From positions 992,001-1,056,000 of the forward strand of contig NZ_CP042266.1 in NCBI RefSeq assembly GCF_007856155.1: a DNA stretch of 64,000 nucleotides. The letters are read 5' to 3'. The position numbers and the translations under genes were made by a program. The notes beneath the pieces are model-generated. The model made no database searches, was not told where the DNA came from, and saw only the letters and a program-made list of their open reading frames with translations. The DNA comes from Streptomyces qinzhouensis. GTDB taxonomy: Bacteria; Actinomycetota; Actinomycetes; Streptomycetales; Streptomycetaceae. This document shows, piece by piece, positions 43,050 through 52,615 of the stretch; the first letter of the stretch is position 1, and the number at the start of each line of letters is the position of its first letter.

Positions 43050-44501
43050 GTGAATCTCGGCGTGCGCTGGACCCTGCACGGCGACGGGCGGACTCCCGCT
43101 CCGGGCGCCGTCGTACGCCCCGACGAACGGCTCTCGTGGCCGCGGACCGCGGGTCTGGGCGCCCAGCACGTGGTGGCCATGTTCGGCGCCTCCTTCGTCG
43201 CGCCGGTCCTGATGGGTCTTGACCCCAATCTCGCGATCATGATGTCCGGCGTCGCCACCATGATCTTCCTGCTGGCGACCCGTGGCCGGGTGCCCAGCTA
43301 TCTCGGCTGTTCGCTCTCGTTCGTCGGGGTCGCGGCCGCGATCCGGGCGGGCGGCGGGGACAGCGCCACCGTCACCGGCGCGGTCTTCGTCGTCGGCGCG
43401 GCGCTCTTCCTCTCCGGTCTGGCCGTTCAGCGGTTCGGCGCGCGGATCATCCACGCGGCGATGCCCCCGATCGTGACCGGTGCCGTCGTCATGCTCATCG
43501 GATTCAATCTGGCGCCGGTGACGGCGACCGTCTACTGGCCCCAGGACCAGTGGACGGCCCTGCTGGTCATGCTGTTCACCGGGCTCGCCGTGGTCGGTCT
43601 GCGCGGCTTCTTCTCCCGGATCGCCATCTTCCTGGGCCTTCTCTTCGGCTATCTCCTCTCCTGGGTGCTCGACCGGGTCTTCGGAAAGATCAACTCACCG
43701 GTGGGCGGCGGCGCGGCCACGGACCACTGGCGGCTGGACCTGTCGGGGGTCGCCAAGGCCGACTGGATCGGGCTGCCGTCCTTCCACGGCCCGGCCTTCG
43801 AGTGGTCGGCGATCCTGGTGGCGCTGCCGGTCGTCATCGCGCTGATCGCGGAGAACGCGGGCCATGTGAAGGCCGTGGGCGAGATGACCGGGGACCGGCT
43901 CGACGACAAGCTGGGCACGGCGATCGCCGCCGACGGTGCCGCGTCGATGCTCTCCACCGCGGTGGGCGGCCCGCCGAACACCACCTACTCCGAGAACATC
44001 GGCGTCATGGCGGCCACCCGGGTCTACTCCACCGCCGCCTACTGGGCCGCGGCCCTCTTCGCGCTCCTCTTCGGCCTCTGCCCGAAGTTCGGGGCGGTCG
44101 TGGCGGCGATCCCGGGCGGAGTGCTCGGCGGCATCACCGTCATCCTCTACGGAATGATCGGTCTGCTGGGCGCCCAGATCTGGATCAACGCCAAGGTGGA
44201 CCTGCGGAATCCGCTGAATCTGGTCCCGGCCGCCGCGGGCATCGTGATCGGCGTCGGCGGTGTCAAGCTGCAGATCACGGACGATTTCGAGCTCGGCGGG
44301 ATCGCGCTCGGCACGATCGTCGTGATCACCGGTTACCACGTACTGCGGGCCTTCGCCCCGGCGCATATGAAGACGGCGGAGCCGCTGCTGGACGCGGGGA
44401 CCTCCAGCTACGACTCCGATTCCGCCGACGCCCCCGGGGCCGACGGCCCGGCCGGTGGACGCGACGGCTCCGGGGAGAAGCGGGGCCCCGGCGGGAACTG
44501 A
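43050..44501 (+). CDS. Uracil permease (NCS2 family)
   Basis: 483 residues and about 12-14 membrane helices. QHVVAMFGASFVAPVLMGLD, the substrate site VIALIAENAGHVKAVGEMTG and VGGPPNTTYSENIGVMAATR are the UraA-type NCS2 signatures. It imports uracil with protons. The last 40 residues are a disordered Gly/Asp/Ser tail. GTG at 43050 has AAGTGGAG upstream. No pyr genes are adjacent. Confidence 0.93.
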   Translation: MNLGVRWTLHGDGRTPAPGAVVRPDERLSWPRTAGLGAQHVVAMFGASFVAPVLMGLDPNLAIMMSGVATMIFLLATRGRVPSYLGCSLSFVGVAAAIRAGGGDSATVTGAVFVVGAALFLSGLAVQRFGARIIHAAMPPIVTGAVVMLIGFNLAPVTATVYWPQDQWTALLVMLFTGLAVVGLRGFFSRIAIFLGLLFGYLLSWVLDRVFGKINSPVGGGAATDHWRLDLSGVAKADWIGLPSFHGPAFEWSAILVALPVVIALIAENAGHVKAVGEMTGDRLDDKLGTAIAADGAASMLSTAVGGPPNTTYSENIGVMAATRVYSTAAYWAAALFALLFGLCPKFGAVVAAIPGGVLGGITVILYGMIGLLGAQIWINAKVDLRNPLNLVPAAAGIVIGVGGVKLQITDDFELGGIALGTIVVITGYHVLRAFAPAHMKTAEPLLDAGTSSYDSDSADAPGADGPAGGRDGSGEKRGPGGN

Positions 44502-44573
44502 CCGTTCGCCCGTTCCGGGGACGGACCGGCAGACCCTCTTCCGGGCCGGTCCGGCGGCTGGGACCCTGCCGCC

Positions 44574-45260
44574 ATGGTCCGGATGGAACAGAGCACGGCG
44601 GTCGGCGTCACGGACGTGGCCGGCCGGATGCGGGCGCTGGACGCCCGGTGGCCCGCCCGGGACGGCGTCGCCGTCTTCAATCGCGTCTATCTGACGGTGA
44701 CCGAGGAGTTCGGGCGGCGGCTGGCGCGGGGCGAGTTCCCCGACCGGCGGGCGGCGGTCACCCTCGGTGTCCTCTTCGCCGAACGCTATCTGGCGGCGGT
44801 CGGACGGGCCGAGTCCGGCGGCCGGCCGCCCGCCTGCTGGCGCCCGCTCTTCCAGTACCGGCGGCATCCCGGCGTACGGCCGCTCCAGTTCGCCCTGGCC
44901 GGGATCAACGCCCACATCGGGCACGATCTGGCGCTGTCGGTGGTCGACGCCTGTCGGGCGCTGGACTGCGCTCCGGAGGCGCTGGAGAGGGAGTTCGACC
45001 AGGTCGGTGAGGTGCTGGTGCTGCTGGAGGAGCGGATCAGGGAGGAGCTGATGCCCGGCCCCGACCTGTTGGAGGTCGCCGATCCGCTCACCCATCTGGT
45101 CGGCACCTGGAGCCTGGAGCGGGCCCGGGACGCCGCCTGGTCCGCGGCCGGACTGATGTGGGCCGTACGGGAAATGCCCGGACTGGCCGGGGAGTTCACC
45201 GAACGCCTCGACACGGGTGTCGGGCTGGTGGGCCGCTGTCTGCTGACGCCGTGGCCGTAG
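44574..45260 (+). CDS. DUF5995-type protein
   Basis: About 228 residues. The conserved helical motifs DGVAVFNRVYLTVTEEFGRR, WRPLFQYRRHPGVRPLQFAL and AGINAHIGHDLALSVVDACR, with several His and Asp residues, fit the DUF5995 family; the function is unknown. ATG at 44574 or 44583; neither has a ribosome site and GACCCT lies 6 nt before the first, so the mRNA may be leaderless. Confidence 0.8.
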   Translation: MVRMEQSTAVGVTDVAGRMRALDARWPARDGVAVFNRVYLTVTEEFGRRLARGEFPDRRAAVTLGVLFAERYLAAVGRAESGGRPPACWRPLFQYRRHPGVRPLQFALAGINAHIGHDLALSVVDACRALDCAPEALEREFDQVGEVLVLLEERIREELMPGPDLLEVADPLTHLVGTWSLERARDAAWSAAGLMWAVREMPGLAGEFTERLDTGVGLVGRCLLTPWP

Positions 45261-45454
45261 GCCGTACCCGCGACGCCCTCCGGGTGGACGGCGCTACCGC
45301 GCGGATACGACCCGGGGCCGGGGCCGCGACGCCCGCCCGGCGGACGCCGCCATGGTGACGACACGGCCCGGCGGGCGCGGGCGTACCCCCGCCGGACCAC
45401 CGGCTGCCGCGACCGTCCCCGCCGCCGGTATCCGGCCCGTCGGACGCCCGGGGC

Positions 45455-46201
45455 TCAGGCGTTGACCCCCGCGTCCACCGTGATCGCCGTGCCGGTGATC
45501 AGCCTGCCGCCGGGGCCCGCGAGATGGACCACCGTCGCCGCGATGTCCTCGGGGGTCAGGAAGCTGCCGAGCGCCGTGGACGTCCGTACTTCCTCGGCGC
45601 CCTCACCGTCGACGGGGTTCATATCGGTCGCGGTGGGGCCCGGGTTGACCGTGTTGACCGTGATACCGCGGGGCCCCAGCTCACGCGCCAGCGCCCGGGT
45701 CAGCCCGCCCAGCGCCGCCTTGCTCATCGTGTAGAGCGCGATGTTCGTCATCGTGGCGCGATCCGTGAAGTTGGTGCCGACGGAGATGATCCTGCCCCCC
45801 TCGGGCAGATGCGGCAGCGCCGCCTGCACCGCGGTGAAGGGCGCCTTCACATGGACGGCCAGCACCCGGTCCAGCTCCTCCGCGCTCACGTCCTCGACCG
45901 GGCCGTAGGGGAAGATCCCGGCGTTGTTGACGAGGACGTCGAGCCGCCCCAGTTCGGCGACCGTCCGGCCGACGGCGGCGGTCACGGCCTCGGGCACCGC
46001 CGAGTCCGCCGCCACCGCGATCGCCCTGCGGCCCGCCGCCTCCACCTCGGCGACCAGCGCCTTCGCCTTCTCCTCACTGGTGGCCGAGACATAGGTGAAG
46101 GCCACGTCCGCCCCCTCGCGCGCCAGCGAGCGGACGATCGCCGCCCCGATCCCCCGGCTGCCGCCCGTCACCAGTGCGACCTTGCCCTGCAGTGCGCTCA
46201 T
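45455..46201 (-). CDS. SDR-family oxidoreductase
   Basis: 248 residues, a classical short-chain dehydrogenase: TGGSRGIGAA (cofactor), NNAGIF, catalytic Ser in SVGTNF region, YTMSK (Tyr-x3-Lys) and NPGPTATDM. It reduces a carbonyl with NAD(P)H; the substrate is unknown. It is divergent from a TetR gene with two matching operators, so it is probably the regulated target. ATG at 46201 follows GGGGG. Confidence 0.92.
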   Translation of the reverse strand: MSALQGKVALVTGGSRGIGAAIVRSLAREGADVAFTYVSATSEEKAKALVAEVEAAGRRAIAVAADSAVPEAVTAAVGRTVAELGRLDVLVNNAGIFPYGPVEDVSAEELDRVLAVHVKAPFTAVQAALPHLPEGGRIISVGTNFTDRATMTNIALYTMSKAALGGLTRALARELGPRGITVNTVNPGPTATDMNPVDGEGAEEVRTSTALGSFLTPEDIAATVVHLAGPGGRLITGTAITVDAGVNA

Positions 46202-46213
46202 TTCGGCGCCCCC

Positions 46214-46239
46214 ATTTCCGTGTTGATCGATACAGAAAT
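46214..46239. promoter_or_regulatory. TetR operator 1 (SDR promoter)
   Basis: A 26-bp palindrome centred on GATC, consensus ATTTCYGTRTYGA and its complement, lies 13 nt upstream of the SDR start. It is symmetric at all but six positions, and these differ only by transitions. Confidence 0.8.
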
Positions 46240-46270
46240 ACGACCACGAGCCTCCGGGGGCCGTCAAGGT

Positions 46271-46296
46271 ATATTTTTATCGAGCGACACAGAAAT
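46271..46296. promoter_or_regulatory. TetR operator 2 (tetR promoter)
   Basis: The right half GCGACACAGAAAT (46284-46296) matches operator 1; the left half is degenerate except for TCGA. The two sites are 57 bp apart and it lies 45 nt before the TetR start, where it would give autoregulation. Confidence 0.65.
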
Positions 46297-46341
46297 AAGC
46301 GGGGACCCGGGGCAGAGCCTCGGGAGACAAGGAGGGACGCC

Positions 46342-47019
46342 GTGGCGGGACGCGGGCGCCCGAGGAGCTTCGACCGCGAGGTCGCGCTCACCCGGGCGAT
46401 GGAGACATTCTGGCTCCGGGGCTACGAGACGGCGTCGATGGCCGAACTGACCACCGCCATGGGGATCAACTCCCCCAGTCTCTACGCGGCCTTCGGATCG
46501 AAGGAGCAGCTGTTCCGGGAGGCGGTGGAGCTGTACAACGCCGTCGAGGGCGCGCCCATCGAGCGCGCGCTGACCGAGGAGCCCACCGCGTACGGCGCCC
46601 TCGCCGCCGTACTGCGCTGGAACGCCCGTGCGTTCACGGGCCGGGACCGCCCCACCGGCTGTCTGGTCGTCCTCTCCGCCGTGAACACCGGCGACGAGGC
46701 CGTCCGGCGGTGTCTGGCCGAGATCCGCGCGGCCGGGATCGACGGGTTCCGGGACCGGCTGGAGCGGGGGGTACGGGAGGGGGACCTGCCCCCGGACACG
46801 GATACGGCGACCGCCGCGCGGTTCTACACCGCCGTCGTCCAGGGCATGGCGGTGCAGGCCAGGGACGGCGCCGGGCGGGATGAGCTGGAGCGAATGGCCG
46901 AACGGGCGCTCGCGGCGTGGAGCGCCGTGACCGGCGGTCCGGCTCCCGAGGCCCCGGAGCCGCCCCGCGCCACGGCACCGCTGGTGGCCCTGCCCACCGG
47001 CCGACGGCCCGCCGGGTAA
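46342..47019 (+). CDS. TetR-family regulator
   Basis: 225 residues. The HTH is in TFWLRGYETASMAELTTAMGI and NSPSLYAAFGSKEQLFREAV; a C-terminal helical ligand domain has RPTGCLVVLSAVNTGDEAV, the pattern of the YxaF/AcrR-like group that often controls an adjacent oxidoreductase. GTG at 46342 follows AAGGAGG by 6 nt. The last 35 residues are Pro/Ala-rich. Confidence 0.93.
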   Translation: MAGRGRPRSFDREVALTRAMETFWLRGYETASMAELTTAMGINSPSLYAAFGSKEQLFREAVELYNAVEGAPIERALTEEPTAYGALAAVLRWNARAFTGRDRPTGCLVVLSAVNTGDEAVRRCLAEIRAAGIDGFRDRLERGVREGDLPPDTDTATAARFYTAVVQGMAVQARDGAGRDELERMAERALAAWSAVTGGPAPEAPEPPRATAPLVALPTGRRPAG

Positions 47020-47120
47020 CCGCGCCCGGACCCGGGGCCACCCCGTCGGGCCCCCGAACCGGCCGCCGCGCCAAAGGGAACGGCCCGGGACCCGGTCGTA
47101 TCCCGGGCCACCGGCCGACC

Positions 47121-47210
47121 GGTCCGTTCGGCAGTCCGCTCGGTCCGTTCGGCGGTCCGTTCGGTCCCTACGGCAGTCCGCTCGTCAGGCGGCTCGGCAG
47201 GCCGCTCGTC
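47121..47210. repeat. Imperfect direct repeats GGTCCGTTCGGC/AGTCCGCTC
   Basis: Several copies of a unit of about 20 nt (GGTCCGTTCGGCAGTCCGCT and variants) stand in the gap between the convergent TetR and oxidase genes and run up to the oxidase stop. They are probably slippage-derived. Confidence 0.7.
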
Positions 47211-48903
47211 AGTCCTCCGGCAGCTCGACCGGCGCGATCTCCTCGTACACGTCGCCCGGCCCCGGATTGGAGGGGTCGGTCCCGCCGCCGAAGTGGTGCA
47301 TGACGCCCCAGACCGCGTTCAGCGCGGTCTGTACGGCGCCCTCGGCCCAGCCCGCCGTCCACGAGATGTCGTCGCCCGCGAGGAAGATGCCCCGCTGGTC
47401 GGCCGGCAGCCGGTCCTGCATGAAGTGGGTGAAGAGCCTGCGCTGGTAGCGGTAGTGGCCGGGCAGATTGGCCTTGAAGGCGCCCATGAAGTACGGCTCG
47501 TTCTCCCAGGACACGGTCACCGGGTTGCCGATGATGTGGCTGCGGATGTCGACGTCCGGGTAGATCTCGCCCAGCGACTTCAGCATCACCTCCATCCGCT
47601 CGTTCGCGGAGAGCGGCAGCCACTTCAGGCTGTCGTCGCACCAGGTGTACGAGAGGCAGATGACGGCCGGCTTGTCCGGTCCGTCGTCCAGCAGATACGT
47701 ACCCCGGGTCATCCGGTCGGTGAGCGTCATCGACATCGCGTCCCGCCCGGTCACCGGGTCCTTGTCCAGCCAGAACGGCCGGTCGACCGGGACGAAGAGC
47801 TTCGACGACTCCATGTAGTGGGTGCGCTCGATGGCGGTCCAGTGGTCGATCGGGAAGAGCGCGTCATCGCAGGCGATCTTGGACAGCAGCATCCAGGACT
47901 GGGCGGTGAAGACCGCGGCGCGGTAGGTGCGGATGTCCCCGGAGGCGTCCGTGACGGTGATCCGGTTGCCCGCGGTCCGGTTGAGCCGGGTCACGGCCGG
48001 GCGGTGCCCGCCGTCCTCGTGGAGGGAGGCCAGGGAGGTGCCCTGGGGCCAGTGGACGATCTTCTCCGGGGTGCGCTCCCACAGCCGCAGCGGGAGCTGC
48101 TGGCTGCCCTCGACAATGCCGCGGTGGTGGTCGTCGGCCTCGGAGTAGACGACCCGGAGGATCTCCAGGATGGAGTTGGGGAAGTCGGTGTCCCAGCCGC
48201 CGGTGCCGAAGCCGACCTGTCCGAAGATCTCCCGGTGGCGGAAGGAGGCGAAGGACTCGGAGGCGCAGAGGAAGCCGTAGAAGGTCTGGTTGTCCAGCTT
48301 CTCCACCAGCCGGGCCCAGATCTCCCGGATCTTCGGCACATCCCGCTCGCGCATCGCGCGGTTCATGGCGGAGAAGTCGGCGCCCTCCTCCAGACAGGCG
48401 TTCCAGGCCTCCATCACATCGCGATAGATCCCCGGGAGGTCGTCGACGGTCCGCGCGTAGTGCGACTCGCCCTTGAGGTCGACCACGGTCGACGGGGTCT
48501 CGGGCGCCAGCGGGTTGGGGAAGGGCCGGGTGGTCAGTCCCACCAGGTCGATGTAGTGCTGGAACGCGGTCGAGGAGGGCGGGAAGCGCATGGCGCCCAT
48601 CTCGGCGCTGAGCTCCGGGTCGCAGCCGTCGAAACCGACGGTCCGCAGCCGTCCGCCGATCCGGTCGGCCTCGTACAGCACGGGCTTGAGGCCCATCTTC
48701 ATCAGTTCGTACGCGGTGATCACCCCGGAGAGCCCGCCGCCGATCACCGCGACCTCGCTGCCGTGCTCGCCGGCCGGGATCTGCCCGAGCCCGGCCGGAT
48801 GGGCCAGGAAGTCGTCGTACGCGTAGGGGAAGTCCGGCCCGAACATGGTGATCGGCGGCTGCGCGTCGGTGTGCTGGACGGCGGTGGGCACCGTGGACGT
48901 CAT
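47209..48903 (-). CDS. davB: Flavin amine oxidase, probable L-lysine 2-monooxygenase
   Basis: 564 residues. The FAD-binding motif VAVIGGGLSGVITAYEL (51-67) and GGRLRT are followed by the substrate domain. From memory the sequence tracks Pseudomonas DavB closely: ITMFGPDFPYAYDDFLAHPA, MRFPPSSTAFQHYIDLVGL, FGQVGFGTGGWDTDFPNS, SMTLTDRMTRGTYLLDDG and the end HFGGGTDPSNPGPGDV. DavB turns L-lysine and O2 into 5-aminovaleramide and CO2. The length also fits. Tryptophan 2-monooxygenase (IaaM) is a related alternative. ATG 48903 has AAGGAG upstream. davA is 67 nt upstream on the same strand. Confidence 0.85.
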   Translation of the reverse strand: MTSTVPTAVQHTDAQPPITMFGPDFPYAYDDFLAHPAGLGQIPAGEHGSEVAVIGGGLSGVITAYELMKMGLKPVLYEADRIGGRLRTVGFDGCDPELSAEMGAMRFPPSSTAFQHYIDLVGLTTRPFPNPLAPETPSTVVDLKGESHYARTVDDLPGIYRDVMEAWNACLEEGADFSAMNRAMRERDVPKIREIWARLVEKLDNQTFYGFLCASESFASFRHREIFGQVGFGTGGWDTDFPNSILEILRVVYSEADDHHRGIVEGSQQLPLRLWERTPEKIVHWPQGTSLASLHEDGGHRPAVTRLNRTAGNRITVTDASGDIRTYRAAVFTAQSWMLLSKIACDDALFPIDHWTAIERTHYMESSKLFVPVDRPFWLDKDPVTGRDAMSMTLTDRMTRGTYLLDDGPDKPAVICLSYTWCDDSLKWLPLSANERMEVMLKSLGEIYPDVDIRSHIIGNPVTVSWENEPYFMGAFKANLPGHYRYQRRLFTHFMQDRLPADQRGIFLAGDDISWTAGWAEGAVQTALNAVWGVMHHFGGGTDPSNPGPGDVYEEIAPVELPED

Positions 48904-48970
48904 GGGGTAGGGACTCCTTGCGGGAACAGCGGGAACAGCGGTGTTGAGGACGGGCGCGGTACGGACGGCG

Positions 48971-49777
48971 TTACGGGGTCGGCCCCAGGGCGCCGTAGAG
49001 CCCGGGGCGCCGGTCGGCGAGGTACGGGTTCCCGGCCCGGGACGCGGCGAGGAAGGCCGGATCGACATCGGCGGTGACCAGCTCCTCCCCCCGGCCGGCC
49101 CGGACCCGGGCCACCCCGTCGGGACCGGCGAGCGTGCTCAGCCCGACGAACTCGAACTCGCCCTCGGGGCCGGTGCGGTTCACATAGGCGAGGTACAGCT
49201 GGTTCTCGAAGGCCCGGACCGGGACGAGCGACTCCGCGACGAACTGGAAGGGGTGCATCTGCGCGGTGGGGACCAGCAGCAGATCGGTACCCGCCAGGGC
49301 GTGCGCCCGGACGTTCTCCGGGAACTCCACGTCGTAGCAGATCAGCATCCCGATCCGGACGCCGTCCAGCTCCGCCTGGACCACCGGCCGGTCCCCGGGG
49401 GTGAACCACTCGTGCTCGAAACAGCCGAAGAGATGCGTCTTGCGGTAGTTCGCGAGCCGGGTGCCGTCCGCTCCGACGAGCTGTACGGAGTTGTGGACGA
49501 GGTCACCGGCGCGCTCCGGGTAGCCGTAGGCGACGGCGAGCCCGTGGCGGGCGGCGATCTCGGCGACCGCGGCCGCGGCCGGCCCGTCGGCCGGTTCGGC
49601 GAGGCGGGGCACCCGGTCGCCGATGGCGTATCCGGTCAGAAAGAGCTCCGAGGTGACCAGCAGCCGGGCCCCGGCGGCCGCGGCACGGGCCGCCGCCGTA
49701 TCGAGCGCCGCCAGATTGGCCTCGACGGAACCGAGGGTTCCGGAGCTCTGGAGCAGGGCGGTGCGCAGCGGCGGCAT
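48971..49777 (-). CDS. davA: Nitrilase-superfamily amidase, probable 5-aminovaleramidase
   Basis: 268 residues. The Glu-Lys-Cys triad is complete: Glu44 in TSELFLTGY, Lys113 in YRKTHLFG and Cys147 in LICYDVEFPE. Length and position next to the oxidase fit DavA, which hydrolyses 5-aminovaleramide to 5-aminovalerate and ammonia. Other aliphatic or indoleacetamide amidases are possible. The next enzymes of the route (davT, davD) are not in the window. Confidence 0.8.
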   Translation of the reverse strand: MPPLRTALLQSSGTLGSVEANLAALDTAAARAAAAGARLLVTSELFLTGYAIGDRVPRLAEPADGPAAAAVAEIAARHGLAVAYGYPERAGDLVHNSVQLVGADGTRLANYRKTHLFGCFEHEWFTPGDRPVVQAELDGVRIGMLICYDVEFPENVRAHALAGTDLLLVPTAQMHPFQFVAESLVPVRAFENQLYLAYVNRTGPEGEFEFVGLSTLAGPDGVARVRAGRGEELVTADVDPAFLAASRAGNPYLADRRPGLYGALGPTP

Positions 49778-50188
49778 GGGCTGACCTCGGGCGGTTCACG
49801 GCGGGACGCCCGAAGGGCGCTGAGTCGCTTTAGACCGTACGATCCCGTCTCCGTCCGGGACAAGGCGCGACCGTTGCGTACGCACGGGCGATTCGTTGCG
49901 TCTGACCGGCCCGCCGCGTCGATTCGTTGTGCGCGGTGTCGTCGCAGGTCGCGCGGGGTGGCATAGCCCGGTGGCCGAGGGTGGGGTACCTCTGCGGTCG
50001 GGCGGTCGCGGGGGCCGTGCCCGCCGTGCGGCGGAGGCCGGACGACGACCCGGGGACGATGCGCCGGGGAGGGTCCGAAGGCCGGGGTGGTGGTCGTCCG
50101 GGCGGTGGGCCCGGGCCCTTGGCCGGCCGGGGAGGCGAGGTGAGGCGAGGTGAGGTATGCGGTGGTCCGCCGGGGTCCGTCCGGCAGG
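49778..50188. promoter_or_regulatory. davA upstream region with Lrp-like repeats
   Basis: 411 nt between davA and the Lrp gene, both minus strand. CGTTGCGT occurs at 49872 and 49894 (22 bp apart) and CGTTGTGC at 49925 (31 bp further), near whole helical turns. The first copy is part of the near-palindrome around TGCGTACGCA (49875-49884). This is the pattern expected of an Lrp octamer site, and it lies 95-155 nt before davA. Confidence 0.55.
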
Positions 50189-50644
50189 TCAGGCCGACGG
50201 GCCCGACGAGTAGCGGCGCAGCAGCGGGGAGAGGACCAGCACTGACTTGGTGCGCTCCACGAACGGCTCCCCCGCGATCCGTTCCAGTACCCGCTCGAAG
50301 TGGCGCATGTCGGAGGCGAAGACCTGGACGATCGCGTCGGCCTCACCGGTGACGGTGGAGGCGGAGACGATCTCGGGATAGTGCTCCAGACCGCGTTCGA
50401 TGGCCTCCGGTGAGGTGTTGCTGCGGCAGTAGAGCTCGATGTATCCCTCGGTCTCCCAGCCGAGGGCGCCCGGATCGACCCGTACCGTGAAGCCGGTGAT
50501 GGCCCCGGACTCGCGCAGCCGGTCGACCCGCCGCTTCACCGCGGGGGCGGAGAGGCCGACCTCCGCGCCGATGTCGGCGTAGGAGCGGCGGGCGTCCTCG
50601 GCGAGGGCGTGGACGATGCGTTCGTCGAGATCGTTGAGTCGCAC
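50189..50644 (-). CDS. Lrp/AsnC-family regulator, probable dav regulator
   Basis: 151 residues. HTH (HALAEDARRSYADIGAEVGL, SAPAVKRRVDRLRESGAITG) and RAM domain (VSASTVTGEADAIVQVFASD). It is the gene immediately upstream of davA on the same strand, with repeats in between, so lysine or a related amino acid is the likely ligand. This is inferred from context. Confidence 0.9.
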   Translation of the reverse strand: MRLNDLDERIVHALAEDARRSYADIGAEVGLSAPAVKRRVDRLRESGAITGFTVRVDPGALGWETEGYIELYCRSNTSPEAIERGLEHYPEIVSASTVTGEADAIVQVFASDMRHFERVLERIAGEPFVERTKSVLVLSPLLRRYSSGPSA

Positions 50645-50817
50645 GGAGGGTGGTTCACTCTTCTTCGCTGGACCGGTCCTGAGCGGCGGCGATGGCCGTC
50701 ACCGCGGTGAGACGCAGTAGAACACACCGCCCGGCCGGGCGGGCGCCGGCGATCGGTGCCGCCACCGCGAACGGCCCCGGCGCCGGATCACGGGGGTGTC
50801 GGGCGACGGGGCGGACA

Positions 50818-50855
50818 CGGGTCCGGCCCCGGGACATGTCCCGGGGCCGGACCCG
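50818..50855 (-). terminator. Terminator of guaB1
   Basis: A perfect 38-nt palindrome (19-bp arms, no loop, ACATGT at the centre) begins 12 nt after the guaB1 stop. Confidence 0.85.
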
Positions 50856-50866
50856 GCGGAGCCGGT

Positions 50867-52447
<1,581 letters not shown>

Positions 52448-52528
52448 CTACGGGGGCTGGTGATGCGCAGGACAGTGGGCCTGCCTTACGTCGAAAGGTT
52501 ACCCGAGATCGAACAGTTCAGCGACGTG

Positions 52529-52586
52529 CCGGCCGGGTACGCGGCGGGCGGCCGGGCGCCCGGCCGCCCGCCGCGTACCCGGCCGG
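52529..52586. repeat. Perfect 58-nt palindrome without loop
   Basis: Arms 52529-52557 and 52558-52586 are exact complements over 29 bp. It lies in the gap between the divergent guaB1 and metallophosphoesterase genes, ending 30 nt before the latter's start, so it is not an ordinary terminator of either. Confidence 0.95.
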
Positions 52587-52601
52587 TCGCGGAGAGTGGG
52601 G

Positions 52602-52607
52602 TTAGGC
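52602..52607 (+). promoter_or_regulatory. -10 box of a leaderless transcript
   Basis: TAGGCT lies 8 nt before the GTG at 52616, and no ribosome site is present. The palindrome occupies the place of the -35 region and further upstream. Confidence 0.5.
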
Positions 52608-52615
52608 TGACGGAT

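Noticed and set aside
47209..49777. IaaM/IaaH auxin pathway (tryptophan monooxygenase plus indoleacetamide hydrolase)
   Set aside because: The oxidase resembles lysine monooxygenase more closely, and IaaH is an amidase-signature enzyme, whereas this hydrolase is of the nitrilase fold. Kept as an alternative in the entry.
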